DNA of 64,000 nucleotides from Modicisalibacter tunisiensis (GTDB taxonomy: Bacteria > Pseudomonadota > Gammaproteobacteria > Pseudomonadales > Halomonadaceae): contig NZ_JAGXFD010000001.1 of NCBI RefSeq assembly GCF_020148005.1, forward strand, positions 2,626,599 to 2,690,598. The letters are read 5' to 3'. This document shows, in pieces, positions 40,501 to 49,850 of the stretch. The position numbers were made by a program, and so were the translations under genes. The first letter of the stretch is position 1, and every line of letters starts with the position of its first letter. The notes beneath the pieces were generated by a model, which searched no databases, was not told the DNA's origin, and saw only the letters and a list, made by a program, of their open reading frames with translations.

Positions 40501-42153
40501 ATGTATCGGTACGACTCTTACGACCAGACACTTGTCGACGAGCGCGTCGCCCAGTTCCGCGATCAGATGCGTCGCTATCTCGAAGGCAAGATCAGCGACG
40601 AGGAATTTCTGCCGCTGCGCGTGCAGAATGGCCTCTACGTCCAGCGTCATGCGCCGATGCTGCGCATCGCCATCCCCTACGGCATGCTGGCGTCCTACCA
40701 GCTGCGCAAGCTGGGGGAAATCGCGGCGCGTTACGACCGCGGCTACGGCCACTTCACCACGCGTACCAACCTGCAGTTGAACTGGCCGAAGATGGAAGAC
40801 GTGCCGGATATTCTGGCGGAGCTGGCCAGCGTGCAGATGCACGCCATCCAGACCAGCGGCAACGACATCCGCAACACCACCACCGACCAGTTCTCGGGCA
40901 TCGCCGCCGATGAAGAGGTCGACCCGCGGCCGTGGTGCGAGCTGATCCGCCAGTGGTCCACCTTCCACCCGGAATTCGCCTATCTGCCGCGCAAGTTCAA
41001 GATTGCCGTGACCGGCGCCGCCGAGGATCGTGCCGCCATCCAGGTTCACGACGTGGGCCTGCGCCTGTGGCGCGACGACAACGGCGAGGTCCGCGTGCGC
41101 GTGCTGGCCGGTGGCGGCCTGGGCCGCACGCCGATGATCGGCGACGTGGTGCGCGAGGACCTGCCCTGGCAGCACCTGCTGACCTATCTCGAGGCCATCC
41201 TGCGGGTCTACAACCAGTTCGGCCGCCGCGACAACAAGTTCAAGGCGCGCATCAAGATCCTGGTCAAGGCACTGGGCATCGAGGAGTTTCGCCGGCGGGT
41301 CGAGGCCGAATGGGCGCACCTCAAGGAGGGGCCCCAGACGCTGACCGACGAGGCGGTCGCCGCCGTCGCCGCGCACTTCGTCGACCCCGAGCGCCGCGCA
41401 ATCTCCGATGACGCCATCGCCGACTTCGAGCAGCTGCGCCGTGACAATCGGGCCTTCGCGCGTTTCGTCAGCAACAACGTCACCGACCACAAGGTGCCGG
41501 GCTACAAGGCCGTGACGCTGTCACTGAAGCGGCGTGCCCATTCGCCGGGGGACGTCACCTCCGAGCAGATGGCCGCCATCGCCGACCTGGCCGACGAGTT
41601 CGGGTACGGCGAGCTGCGCGTCACCCACGAGCAGAACCTGGTGTTCACCGATGTCCCGGTGGACCGGCTGGAAGACCTCTGGCAACGCCTCGATGCGCTG
41701 GGCATGGCCAACCCCACCGTCGGAACGCTCGCGGATCTGATCTGCTGCCCCGGCGGCGACTACTGCTCGCTGGCCAACGCCAAGTCGATTCCCGTCGCCC
41801 AGGCCATCCAGGAACGCTTCGAGGACCTGGACTTCCTCTACGACCTGGGGCCGCTGGAGCTCAACATCTCCGGCTGCATGAATGCCTGCGGCCATCACCA
41901 TGTCGGCCACATCGGCATCCTGGGCGTCGACAAGAAGGGCGAGGAGTACTATCAGGTGTCGCTGGGCGGCAGCCAGGGCAACGCCTCCTCGCTGGGCAAG
42001 ATTCTCGGCCCGTCCTTCTATCGCGAGGATGTGCCGGCCGTCATCGACAAGCTGCTGCAGGTCTATGTCGGCGAACGCACGCCCGAGGAAACCTTCCTCG
42101 ACACCTATCGCCGCATCGGTATCAAACCCTTCAAGGAGCGTGTCTATGCCTGA
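40501..42153 (+). CDS. cysI: Assimilatory sulfite reductase hemoprotein (nitrite/sulfite reductase)
   Basis: This 550-residue enzyme reduces sulfite to sulfide with siroheme and a 4Fe-4S cluster. It has two ferredoxin-like/siroheme repeats, with GHFTTRTNLQLNW, DIRNTTTD and the cluster cysteines in ICCPGGDYCSLANAKS (about residue 415) and NISGCMNACGHHHVGHIG (about residue 457). The lack of a flavoprotein partner gene and the length fit the Pseudomonas-type single-subunit enzyme fed by ferredoxin or an unknown donor. A closely linked DUF934 gene follows, overlapping by eight bases. Confidence 0.9.
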   Translation: MYRYDSYDQTLVDERVAQFRDQMRRYLEGKISDEEFLPLRVQNGLYVQRHAPMLRIAIPYGMLASYQLRKLGEIAARYDRGYGHFTTRTNLQLNWPKMEDVPDILAELASVQMHAIQTSGNDIRNTTTDQFSGIAADEEVDPRPWCELIRQWSTFHPEFAYLPRKFKIAVTGAAEDRAAIQVHDVGLRLWRDDNGEVRVRVLAGGGLGRTPMIGDVVREDLPWQHLLTYLEAILRVYNQFGRRDNKFKARIKILVKALGIEEFRRRVEAEWAHLKEGPQTLTDEAVAAVAAHFVDPERRAISDDAIADFEQLRRDNRAFARFVSNNVTDHKVPGYKAVTLSLKRRAHSPGDVTSEQMAAIADLADEFGYGELRVTHEQNLVFTDVPVDRLEDLWQRLDALGMANPTVGTLADLICCPGGDYCSLANAKSIPVAQAIQERFEDLDFLYDLGPLELNISGCMNACGHHHVGHIGILGVDKKGEEYYQVSLGGSQGNASSLGKILGPSFYREDVPAVIDKLLQVYVGERTPEETFLDTYRRIGIKPFKERVYA

Positions 42154-42676
42154 GTCACAGACCGATCGTCCGCTGATTCTCGATCGCCGCATCGCCACGG
42201 ATGCCTGGACCCTGTGCGAGAGCCTGGCCGAGCGCCCTGCCGGTCGTCCGGCGATCGTGCCGCTGGAGGAGTGGCTGGCCGCCGACGAGCGCGCCGAGCT
42301 GGCGCCCTGGCTGCCGAGCGATACCGAGGTGACACCGGCACTCGCCGAGAGCCTGCGCATGGCGCCGCTGGTGGCCATCGACTTCCCGAAGTTCACCGAC
42401 GGCCGGGGCTACAGCATCGCCCGGCTGCTGCGGGAACGGTTCGGCTATCTGGGCGAGATTCGTGCCGTGGGCGACGTGCTGATCGACCAGCTGTTCTACA
42501 TGAGTCGCTGCGGGTTCAATGCCTTCTCGCTGCGTCCCGACCAGATCGTCGAGGATGCCCTGGCGGCGCTCAACACCTTCAGCCTCAGCTATCAGCCGGG
42601 CACCGATATCGGCGAACCGCTGTTCCGGCGCCGGTTGCGTGAACGCACCCGGCACGCGGAAGCTGCGCTCGCCTGA
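42146..42676 (+). CDS. DUF934 protein linked to sulfite reduction
   Basis: This 176-residue protein matches the DUF934 family, shown by the late core VAIDFPKFTDGRGYSIARLLRE and LYFM-like DQLFYMSRCGFNAFSLR. The family almost always follows cysI in Pseudomonas-type genomes and is thought to help the reductase, perhaps in electron supply; this is not proven. The start ATG 42146 overlaps the cysI stop by eight bases, which fixes the start and suggests coupled translation. A bidirectional terminator follows. Confidence 0.88.
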   Translation: MPESQTDRPLILDRRIATDAWTLCESLAERPAGRPAIVPLEEWLAADERAELAPWLPSDTEVTPALAESLRMAPLVAIDFPKFTDGRGYSIARLLRERFGYLGEIRAVGDVLIDQLFYMSRCGFNAFSLRPDQIVEDALAALNTFSLSYQPGTDIGEPLFRRRLRERTRHAEAALA

Positions 42677-42683
42677 ATCACCC

Positions 42684-42705
42684 GAGCGGCCCTGACGGGC
42701 CGCTC
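42684..42705. terminator. Hairpin terminator between DUF934 gene and Smr gene
   Basis: A perfect 9-bp stem GAGCGGCCC/GGGCCGCTC with the loop TGAC lies between two convergent genes, eight bases after the DUF934 stop. U-runs are weak on both sides. Confidence 0.65.
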
Positions 42706-42717
42706 TCTCGTTGCGGG

Positions 42718-43311
42718 CTAGCCGCGGCGCTTCTGCTGGCGTTCGCGGTTGGCGGCTCGCGCTCGCTCGGACTTGCGCAGCATGACATAGGTGGCCCCCA
42801 GCCCGCCGTGGAACGGCTGGGCGGAGACATAGGCCTGCACCGTCTCGAACTGGGCGAGCCACTTGGCCACGTAGGAGCGCACCACGTTGGCATGGCTGTC
42901 CACCGCCTTGCCGCGACCGTGCACCACCAGCAGGCAGCGCAGGTCGTGCTCGCCCCCCTCCTGAATGAAACGGAACAGCGCCTGGCGGCATTCGCGCACC
43001 GGCCGGCCGATCAGGTGCAGCCGGGCTTCCGGGGCATACTCGCCCTGGCGCAGCCGGTCGGCGACGCCGGTCTGCACGCCGGGCCGGCGATACTCGACGG
43101 GATCGTCCTTCGGCAGCAGGTCGACGAACTCGTCGCTGAGAAAGTTGGCGGCCTCCTCCTCGGCCTGGGCGCTGGCGCGCCGTGCCAGCTGGGCCTCGTC
43201 GGGTTCCGGTGCGGGCGTCGACACATCCGCCCTGTCGCGCCCCTTGGTCAACGGGCGCACCTTGCCGCCCATCAGGGCCGTGAAGTCCGCATCCTGGTGA
43301 TGCTGCTGCAT
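42718..43311 (-). CDS. Smr domain protein (MutS2-like endonuclease domain)
   Basis: This 197-residue protein has an unstructured charged N-terminal part (residues 1-90) and a C-terminal Smr domain with DLRCLLVVHGRGK, DSHANVVRSYVAKWL and a closing GGLGATYVMLRKS; a related layout is found in E. coli YdaL and SmrA. Smr domains nick DNA or bind branched nucleic acids, although SmrB-type proteins cut collided ribosome mRNA. ATG 43311 was preferred over 43422 because it matches the QQHHQDADFTALMGGKVRPL start. No operon partner is visible. Confidence 0.85.
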   Translation of the reverse strand: MQQHHQDADFTALMGGKVRPLTKGRDRADVSTPAPEPDEAQLARRASAQAEEEAANFLSDEFVDLLPKDDPVEYRRPGVQTGVADRLRQGEYAPEARLHLIGRPVRECRQALFRFIQEGGEHDLRCLLVVHGRGKAVDSHANVVRSYVAKWLAQFETVQAYVSAQPFHGGLGATYVMLRKSERARAANRERQQKRRG

Positions 43312-43439
43312 GGCGACACCCTCCCTCTTGGTCCGAATCTCGATGTTAGCAAAGGAACGAGGCCAGCCTAAGCTTCCCGGCTTGGGAAAGTGGAGACAGC
43401 TGTGGCAGGGTCCGGAGAGCAATCGACAAGGAGGCGCGC

Positions 43440-43868
43440 GTGAAACGATGGCTGATCCTGGCGCTGGCGGGGCTGCTCGCTCTCGGCGCCATGACGGCGG
43501 GCTATGCCTGGTACACCTTCGCCAGCCCCTGGGGCTATGCGCGCCCGGCCGGGATGGCAGCGATCGCGCCGGGCGAGCATCGGGTCTTCGTCTATGGCAC
43601 CCTGCGTCATGGCGTGGTGCGCTGGCTGGTCTACGGCGACTGGGGCGATCCCGCCTCGGCGACCCTGCCGGGGTACGTTCGCGATGAACTGGATATCGTG
43701 CCGCAGCCCGGCGGGCGCGTACCGGGGGCGCTGCTCAGGGTCGATGCCGGTGAACTGGCGCGGCTGGATCGCTACGAGCGGCTGGGTGTGCGCTACCGGC
43801 GGGTGCGCGTCACCCTGGCCGATGGCCGACAGGCCTGGGTCTACGACCGCCTCGACCCCGAGGAGTAA
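43440..43868 (+). CDS. Gamma-glutamylcyclotransferase-like protein with membrane anchor
   Basis: This 142-residue protein begins with an uncleaved signal or anchor (ILALAGLLALGAMTAGYAWY, about residues 5-24) and then the AIG2/GGCT-like fold with HRVFVYGTLRHGVVRWLVYG. The VYGTLR motif binds the gamma-glutamyl group in known members. Most bacterial members are cytoplasmic, so the anchor is unusual. Activity on gamma-glutamyl substrates is inferred only. The start is GTG 43440 after AAGGAGG. The arsC-like gene follows 77 bases later. Confidence 0.75.
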   Translation: MKRWLILALAGLLALGAMTAGYAWYTFASPWGYARPAGMAAIAPGEHRVFVYGTLRHGVVRWLVYGDWGDPASATLPGYVRDELDIVPQPGGRVPGALLRVDAGELARLDRYERLGVRYRRVRVTLADGRQAWVYDRLDPEE

Positions 43869-43945
43869 TGCCGTCGACTCTCCCGGTTCTCGGCGCATGG
43901 GGTAGAATGAGGATTCCATCCACCACGGCAGACAAGGACTTACGA

Positions 43946-44299
43946 GTGACGACCCTGACTCTCCTGCACAACCCGCGCTGCTCCAAGTCCCGTGAGGCGC
44001 TCGCCCTGCTCGAGTCACGCGGCGTCGATGTCACGGTACGGCGCTACCTCGATGACCCGCTCGATCGCGAGGAACTGCAGGCACTGGCCGCCCGCCTCGA
44101 CGCCCCGACCGAGACCCTGCTGCGCCGCAACGAGGCGGAATGGAAGGCGCTCGGCCTCGAGGCGCCCTCCGAGGCGCAGATGCTCGAGGCGATTGCCGAG
44201 CATCCGCGCCTGCTGCAGCGCCCGATTCTCGACCGCGGCGACAAGGCCGTGATCGGCCGCCCGCCGGAAGCGATCCTGGCCCTGCTCGAGACTCGCTAG
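43946..44299 (+). CDS. arsC: Arsenate reductase ArsC family (glutaredoxin-type)
   Basis: This 117-residue thioredoxin-fold protein has the catalytic cysteine in HNPRCSKSREAL (residue 12) and the C-terminal RPILDRGDKAVIGRPPEAIL with two arginines, matching the plasmid-type ArsC and the YfgD subgroup. It would reduce arsenate with glutathione and glutaredoxin, and gor in this window could supply the glutathione. No arsenite pump is next to it, so a housekeeping role like that of YfgD is possible. The start is GTG 43946; the alternative ATG 43868 overlaps the preceding stop. Confidence 0.87.
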   Translation: MTTLTLLHNPRCSKSREALALLESRGVDVTVRRYLDDPLDREELQALAARLDAPTETLLRRNEAEWKALGLEAPSEAQMLEAIAEHPRLLQRPILDRGDKAVIGRPPEAILALLETR

Positions 44300-44326
44300 A
44301 CCGCCGCTTTCCCCATTGCCTGCTGA

Positions 44327-45316
<990 letters not shown>

Positions 45317-45329
<13 letters not shown>

Positions 45330-46594
45330 GGCCTTCCAGCGCGCTGATCCTGGCGATGCTCGGGCTGAGCATCGTCGCCAGCCTGCTTCACTGGCCGCTA
45401 TGGCCGGCCGCCATCCTCAGCTGGCTGGCCACGTTGCGCCTGGCCCGCCAGCTGCCCAGTGCCTCGCGGCGCCAGGCACTGTGGCTGGGGGGCGCCGGCG
45501 TGGGCTTCTGGGTGGTGGCCCTGTGGCGCGGCACGCCTGCCTCCCTGCTGCAGGCTCTGGCCATCAACCAGACGCTGCTGATGATGTTTGCCGGCGTGAG
45601 CTTCCTGTCGATGGCGGCACCACGGCCGCAGGCTGCCGACGCCCGGCACGACGGTGCCCGGCACGACGGCAGCCTGCTGGGCACGCTGGTGGGCGTTCAC
45701 CTGTTCGGGGCCGTGATCAACCTGTCGGCGCTGTTCCTGTTCGCCGATCGCATGCAGTTCGAACGGGGGCTTTCCCGACGCCAGGCCATGGTGCTGGGTC
45801 GTGCCTTTCCTGCCGCGGCGGCCTGGTCGCCCTTCTTCGTGGCCATGGGGGTGGCACTGACCTATGCGCCGGGGCTGGAGTTCACCGCGCTGCTGCCCTG
45901 GGGGCTGGCCTGCGCGGGCGTGCTGCTGACCCTGACCGCCCTGGATGTCCTGCGCGTCGAGGGGCCGTTCCAGGGCTACCCGCTGTCGCCGGGGACCCTG
46001 CTGCTGCCGGGCGTGCTGGCGCTGGCCGTGCTGCTCTGGCACAGCTGGCGACCGGAGATGGGCATCCCGCTGATCATCAGCGTGGTGGCACCTGTCGCTG
46101 CCCTGCTGCTGGCGCCCCGGGGCGAGCGCCAGGTCCGCCTGCGACAGCAGCTCGATCACGGCCTGGCCCGCCTGATGCCGCAGTTCGCGCTGTTTCTGGC
46201 GGCGGGCGTGCTCTCCAGTGGTCTGAGCGCGCTGCTGGCCAGCTGGCCGGACGGACCGGTGCTGCCCTTTGCGCATTTCGGTCACCTGCAGGCCTGGCTG
46301 ACGCTGGGGGTCATCGTGTCGCTGGCCTTCGTCGGCATCCACCCGCTGGTGGGTGTGACCACGCTGGCGCCCCTGCTGGCTTCCCTGCACCCCGAGCCGA
46401 CGCTGCTGGGCATGGTGTTCCTGATGGGCTGGGCGCTGGGCACCGGCAGCAGCCCGCTGTCGGGAAGCAACCTGGTGCTGTGCTCGCGCTACGGCGTGGC
46501 GCCTCGCGAGATGCTGTGCTGGAACCTGCCCTATGCGGTCGTCGGCTGGCTGGCCTGCGGGGGGATTCTGGCACTCCGGGCCTGGCTCGGCTGA
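45317..46594 (+). CDS. Multi-pass membrane protein, possibly an ion or organic-acid permease
   Basis: I do not recognise this family with confidence. The 425-residue protein has about eleven hydrophobic segments, and in its second half IHPLVGVTTLAPLLASL followed by GWALGTGSSPLSGSNLVL, a serine/glycine-rich re-entrant-like loop reminiscent of the ion transporter superfamily that includes Dcu, NhaD and ArsB. The start is uncertain; GTG 45317, inside the end of the DUF2069 gene, is proposed because residues before it resemble the other frame's product. Coupling with wrbA and DUF2069 is likely from the 13-base overlap. Confidence 0.6.
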
Positions 46595-46672
46595 GCAGCC
46601 TTATCCCGACTCGCCTATGGTAAGAGCGAAGCCCGCCGATGCGGGTGATCGGCAAGCGACTCGGAGGCGAGC

Positions 46673-47119
46673 ATGAAAGGACTGCGAATCCTGTGGCCCG
46701 TGCTGGGCCTGGTCGGGCTGCCCGCCACGGCCGGCGCCGACCCCATCGATGATGCCATCATCTACCGGCAGTCCGCCATGGAGGTCATGGCCTGGCAGCT
46801 GCAGCCGATGGCCGACATGGCCAGGGGCGAGACCCCCTATGATGCCGAGACCTTCGCCGAGCGCGCCCGGCATCTCGAGGCGCTGGCTCCCCTGCCCTGG
46901 GAAGGTTTCATCGAGGGCTCCTATTCACGCGGGGGCACGGCGGCCTCCGCGACGATTGCGGCGCAGCCGGAGGATTTTCGCGGCAAGGCCGAGGCCTTCG
47001 AGCAAGCCGTCCGGGCGCTGACGCAGGCCGCCGGTGACGGCAGCTTCGACGCGGCCAGGGCGGCCCTGGTGGACGTGGCCCGCTCCTGCAAGGCCTGCCA
47101 CGACGCCTATCGCGAATAG
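46673..47119 (+). CDS. Cytochrome c' (c-type cytochrome, class II)
   Basis: This 148-residue periplasmic protein has a Sec signal peptide (RILWPVLGLVGLPATAGA, cleaved near residue 22) and a single haem site CKACH at residues 139-143, five to ten residues from the C-terminus. This is the four-helix-bundle layout of cytochrome c'. Such proteins bind NO and related gases or pass electrons; the exact partner is unknown. It converges with a cytochrome b561 gene ten bases away, which may be its membrane electron partner. Confidence 0.88.
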   Translation: MKGLRILWPVLGLVGLPATAGADPIDDAIIYRQSAMEVMAWQLQPMADMARGETPYDAETFAERARHLEALAPLPWEGFIEGSYSRGGTAASATIAAQPEDFRGKAEAFEQAVRALTQAAGDGSFDAARAALVDVARSCKACHDAYRE

Positions 47120-47129
47120 CAAGGCGGGC

Positions 47130-47801
47130 TCACAGCCACTCCAGGATGGCGGTCAGGGCCAGCACGGCGATTGACGCGCTGGCCCAGGCTCGCCAGCCCG
47201 ATACCGGCTGGTCATCGCCATCCCGCACAGGCCGGGCCAGGCGCTTGCGGCCGCTGAACATGGCGCCGACCAGGGCCTCGCCGCGCAGGCGATGCAGCAG
47301 GATCGCCAGCAGATGAATGCCCACCAGCACAAACAGCAGGTTGCCGTTGACATGGTGCAGGGTCACCAGCCAGGCGATGGCGTCGGCCTCGAAGCGCCTG
47401 GCCAGCGGCGCGGAAAATAGGATGCCGTCGCTCATGAACAGGCCGGACGTCGCCTGTAAGGTCAGTGATACCAGCAGCAGCAGGGTCATCCAGCCACCGA
47501 GTGGATTGTGACCGACATAAAGGTCGGGCCGGCGCCGGAACCAGCTCGCGGTATAGCGCCAGACCGTCCGCGGCGATCGACAGAGCTCCCGCAGCCGGGC
47601 ATGACGGCTGCCGACGAGGCTCCACAGCCAGCGAAAGACCAGCAGCGCCAGGATGGTGTAACCGGCCCGCGCGTGCCATTCGACCGGAAAGGCCAGCGGC
47701 TGGCCACTGGTCTTGATGGTGTACCAGGACACCAGGATCGCGGCCACCAGCGACCAGTGAAACAGGCGGACGGGCAGGTCCCAGGCCTTGTATACCTTCA
47801 T
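47130..47801 (-). CDS. Cytochrome b561 family protein
   Basis: This 223-residue membrane protein has four helices and histidines spaced for two b haems: VRLFHWSLVAAIL near the start, WHARAGYTILALLVFRWLW, and TLHHVNGNLLFVLVGIHLLAILLHRLRG. The C-terminal GRKRLARPVRDGD and final helix match CybB/YceJ-like b-type cytochromes and the hydrogenase cytochrome b group. It probably exchanges electrons between quinol and a periplasmic carrier such as the cytochrome c' encoded opposite. It is divergent from azlC with 103 bases between. Confidence 0.87.
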   Translation of the reverse strand: MKVYKAWDLPVRLFHWSLVAAILVSWYTIKTSGQPLAFPVEWHARAGYTILALLVFRWLWSLVGSRHARLRELCRSPRTVWRYTASWFRRRPDLYVGHNPLGGWMTLLLLVSLTLQATSGLFMSDGILFSAPLARRFEADAIAWLVTLHHVNGNLLFVLVGIHLLAILLHRLRGEALVGAMFSGRKRLARPVRDGDDQPVSGWRAWASASIAVLALTAILEWL

Positions 47802-47904
47802 GGGGGCTCCTTCCTGTAGCCAGATGGCGCTTTAATCAGCAAAATACAATGCAGCGCGCCCATGCGGCGCCGATGATGACCCATGGACTGAATGGAGTAT
47901 AGGC

Positions 47905-48615
47905 GTGTCACCTGCGTTGCATTCCTGGCGGCATGCCGCGATCCAGACCCTTCCGGTGATGTTCGGCTACCTGCCCCTGGGGGCCGCGTTCGGGGTGCTG
48001 TACATGCAGCTCGGCCTGCCCTGGTGGGGGGCGCCGCTGATGTCGCTGTTCATCTACGCCGGTGCCGGCCAGTTCCTGGCCGTGACCCTGCTGGCCAATC
48101 ATGCCGGTCTGGTCGAAGTCGCGGTCGCGTCGTTCATGCTCAACTCGCGGCACCTGTTCTACGGCCTGTCGCTGCTCAAGCGGTTTCGCGGGGCCGGCTG
48201 GCGCAAGCCCTACATGATCTTCTCGCTGACCGACGAGACCTATTCGCTGCTGACCAGCCAGGCCCGCCAGCAGGATCTCGGCGTGGCGACGCATCGACTG
48301 GCGGCCCGCATCGGGGCGCTCAACCAGCTGTGGTGGGTGCTGGGCACGCTGCTTGGCACCCTGGCCGGCGCCACCTTGAACATCGACGGACGGGGGCTCG
48401 ACTTCGCGCTGACGGCCCTGTTCATCGTGCTCACGCTGGAACAGGCCGCGCGCCTGCGCCAGGCCCTGCCCTTCCTGATTGCGCTGACCACCGGCCTGGG
48501 TGCCATCCTGCTGCTGCCGGAACGACACCTGCTGCTGGGCGCGATCGGTGCCGCCAGCCTGCTGCTGCTGGTGCACTACCGGCTGCACCGTCAGCCACAG
48601 GAGGCACGGACATGA
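47905..48615 (+). CDS. azlC: Branched-chain amino acid exporter large subunit AzlC
   Basis: AzlC and AzlD form a branched-chain amino acid exporter, as BrnFE does in Corynebacterium. The 236-residue protein has the family start LPVMFGYLPLGAAFGVLYMQLG, the motif FIYAGAGQFLAVTLL and several further helices. The start is GTG 47905 and the AzlD start overlaps the stop. The ligand may also be azaleucine or other hydrophobic amino acids. Confidence 0.9.
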   Translation: MSPALHSWRHAAIQTLPVMFGYLPLGAAFGVLYMQLGLPWWGAPLMSLFIYAGAGQFLAVTLLANHAGLVEVAVASFMLNSRHLFYGLSLLKRFRGAGWRKPYMIFSLTDETYSLLTSQARQQDLGVATHRLAARIGALNQLWWVLGTLLGTLAGATLNIDGRGLDFALTALFIVLTLEQAARLRQALPFLIALTTGLGAILLLPERHLLLGAIGAASLLLLVHYRLHRQPQEART

Positions 48616-48956
48616 GCGACCTCGAGTTACTGGCCTTCATCGGTGTCTGCACCCTGGCGACCTTCCTGACCCGCGTGCTGCCCTTCGTGGCGCTGTCACG
48701 CCAGGCCGATCATCCGTTGATACTGCACCTGGGGCGCTACCTGCCGCCGGCGGTCATGGCGATCCTGGTGATCTACGCTCTGCGTCACCTGGCGCCCTGG
48801 AGCGCGGGACAGCTGAATGTATCACCGCAGGGCGTACCGCTGATCCTGGCCTCACTGGCCGTCGTTTTCCTGCACCTGTGGCGTCGCAATGCGCTGTTGT
48901 CGATCGTCGGGGGAACCGGCCTGTACATGGTGCTGATCCAGCTGGTCTGGCCCTAA
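48612..48956 (+). CDS. azlD: Branched-chain amino acid exporter small subunit AzlD
   Basis: This 114-residue three- to four-helix protein completes the AzlC pair; the TRVLPFVAL and YLPPAVMAILVIYALRHL motifs are characteristic of AzlD. Its ATG overlaps the azlC TGA in the sequence ATGA, so the two are translated together. Confidence 0.9.
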   Translation: MSDLELLAFIGVCTLATFLTRVLPFVALSRQADHPLILHLGRYLPPAVMAILVIYALRHLAPWSAGQLNVSPQGVPLILASLAVVFLHLWRRNALLSIVGGTGLYMVLIQLVWP

Positions 48957-49085
48957 AACGGCGGTTGTCGTGCACGCATCCTGAGCCAGGTCACGGTCGG
49001 GCCACAACAGTGTCGATGAGCCGTTTTTCGGGTTGAGCCCGCCAGCATCACGGGCGATGATGAAGGGAAACTTCAGGAGAGCACC

Positions 49086-49727
49086 ATGACTACCGACATT
49101 GCCGACGTGCGTCGCAACTACAGCGGGGATCACCTCGATATCCGCAACAGCCCCGACTCGCCGGTCACGCTGTTCGAGGACTGGCTTGCCCAGGCGTTGA
49201 AGCAGGAAAACGACGACGCCAATGCCATGACGCTGGCCACCGTCGACAGCCTGGGCATGCCGCATGCCCGCATCGTGCTGCTCAAGGGAGTCGATGAACA
49301 CGGGCTGGTCTTCTATACCAGCTACCAGAGTCACAAGGGCGCGGAGCTGGCCAATGTGCCGCATGCCGCCCTGGTCTTCTGGTGGCCGGTACTGCAGCGC
49401 CAGGTTCGCATCGAGGGGCGCGTCGTCCAGGTCGAGGACGGCGAGTCGGATCGCTACTTCCAGAGCCGCCCCCGGGCCAGCCAGCTGAGTGCCTGGATCT
49501 CCCAGCAGGGCGTGGAGATCCCCGATCGCGAATGGCTGGAAGAACGGCGCCATCGCTTCGAGCAGCTCTATACCGATCAGTCGATCGACCGTCCGCCTCA
49601 TTGGGGAGGCTACCGGGTCGTGCCGGAGGTGTTCGAATTCTGGCAGGGACAGTCCGATCGGCTGCATGACCGGCTGCGCTATCGTCGCCATGACAACGAC
49701 TGGATCAAGGTTCGCCTGGCACCGTGA
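49086..49727 (+). CDS. pdxH: Pyridoxamine 5'-phosphate oxidase PdxH
   Basis: PdxH makes pyridoxal phosphate, the cofactor used among others by EctB in this window. The 213-residue FMN protein shows the N-terminal DIADVRRNY, the FMN segment HARIVLLKGVDEHGLVFYTSY with SHKGAEL, and the C-terminal PPHWGGYRVVPEVFEFWQG and RLRY, all hallmark motifs. An AGGAGAGC lies just upstream of ATG 49086. A bidirectional terminator follows. Confidence 0.96.
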   Translation: MTTDIADVRRNYSGDHLDIRNSPDSPVTLFEDWLAQALKQENDDANAMTLATVDSLGMPHARIVLLKGVDEHGLVFYTSYQSHKGAELANVPHAALVFWWPVLQRQVRIEGRVVQVEDGESDRYFQSRPRASQLSAWISQQGVEIPDREWLEERRHRFEQLYTDQSIDRPPHWGGYRVVPEVFEFWQGQSDRLHDRLRYRRHDNDWIKVRLAP

Positions 49728-49792
49728 ATCCTGGCCCCGTCCATCGGGCGGGTCGCCTTCCCTTGCCCGGTTCGACGGTTCTCGCTCCATGA

Positions 49793-49822
49793 AAAACGCC
49801 CGGCCATTCGGCCGGGCGTTTT
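49793..49822. terminator. Bidirectional intrinsic terminator (pdxH / proX)
   Basis: A perfect 13-bp stem AAAACGCCCGGCC / GGCCGGGCGTTTT with loop ATTC gives a U-run on both strands. It serves the convergent pdxH and proX genes. Confidence 0.9.
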
Positions 49823-49850
49823 GCGTGAAAGCAGGTGTCGCAGGCGACAA

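Noticed and set aside
48955-49027. AAAACGGC / GCCGTTTT inverted repeat between azlD and pdxH
   Set aside because: The arms are only 8 bp and are 57 bases apart, so chance pairing is likely and no terminator shape results.
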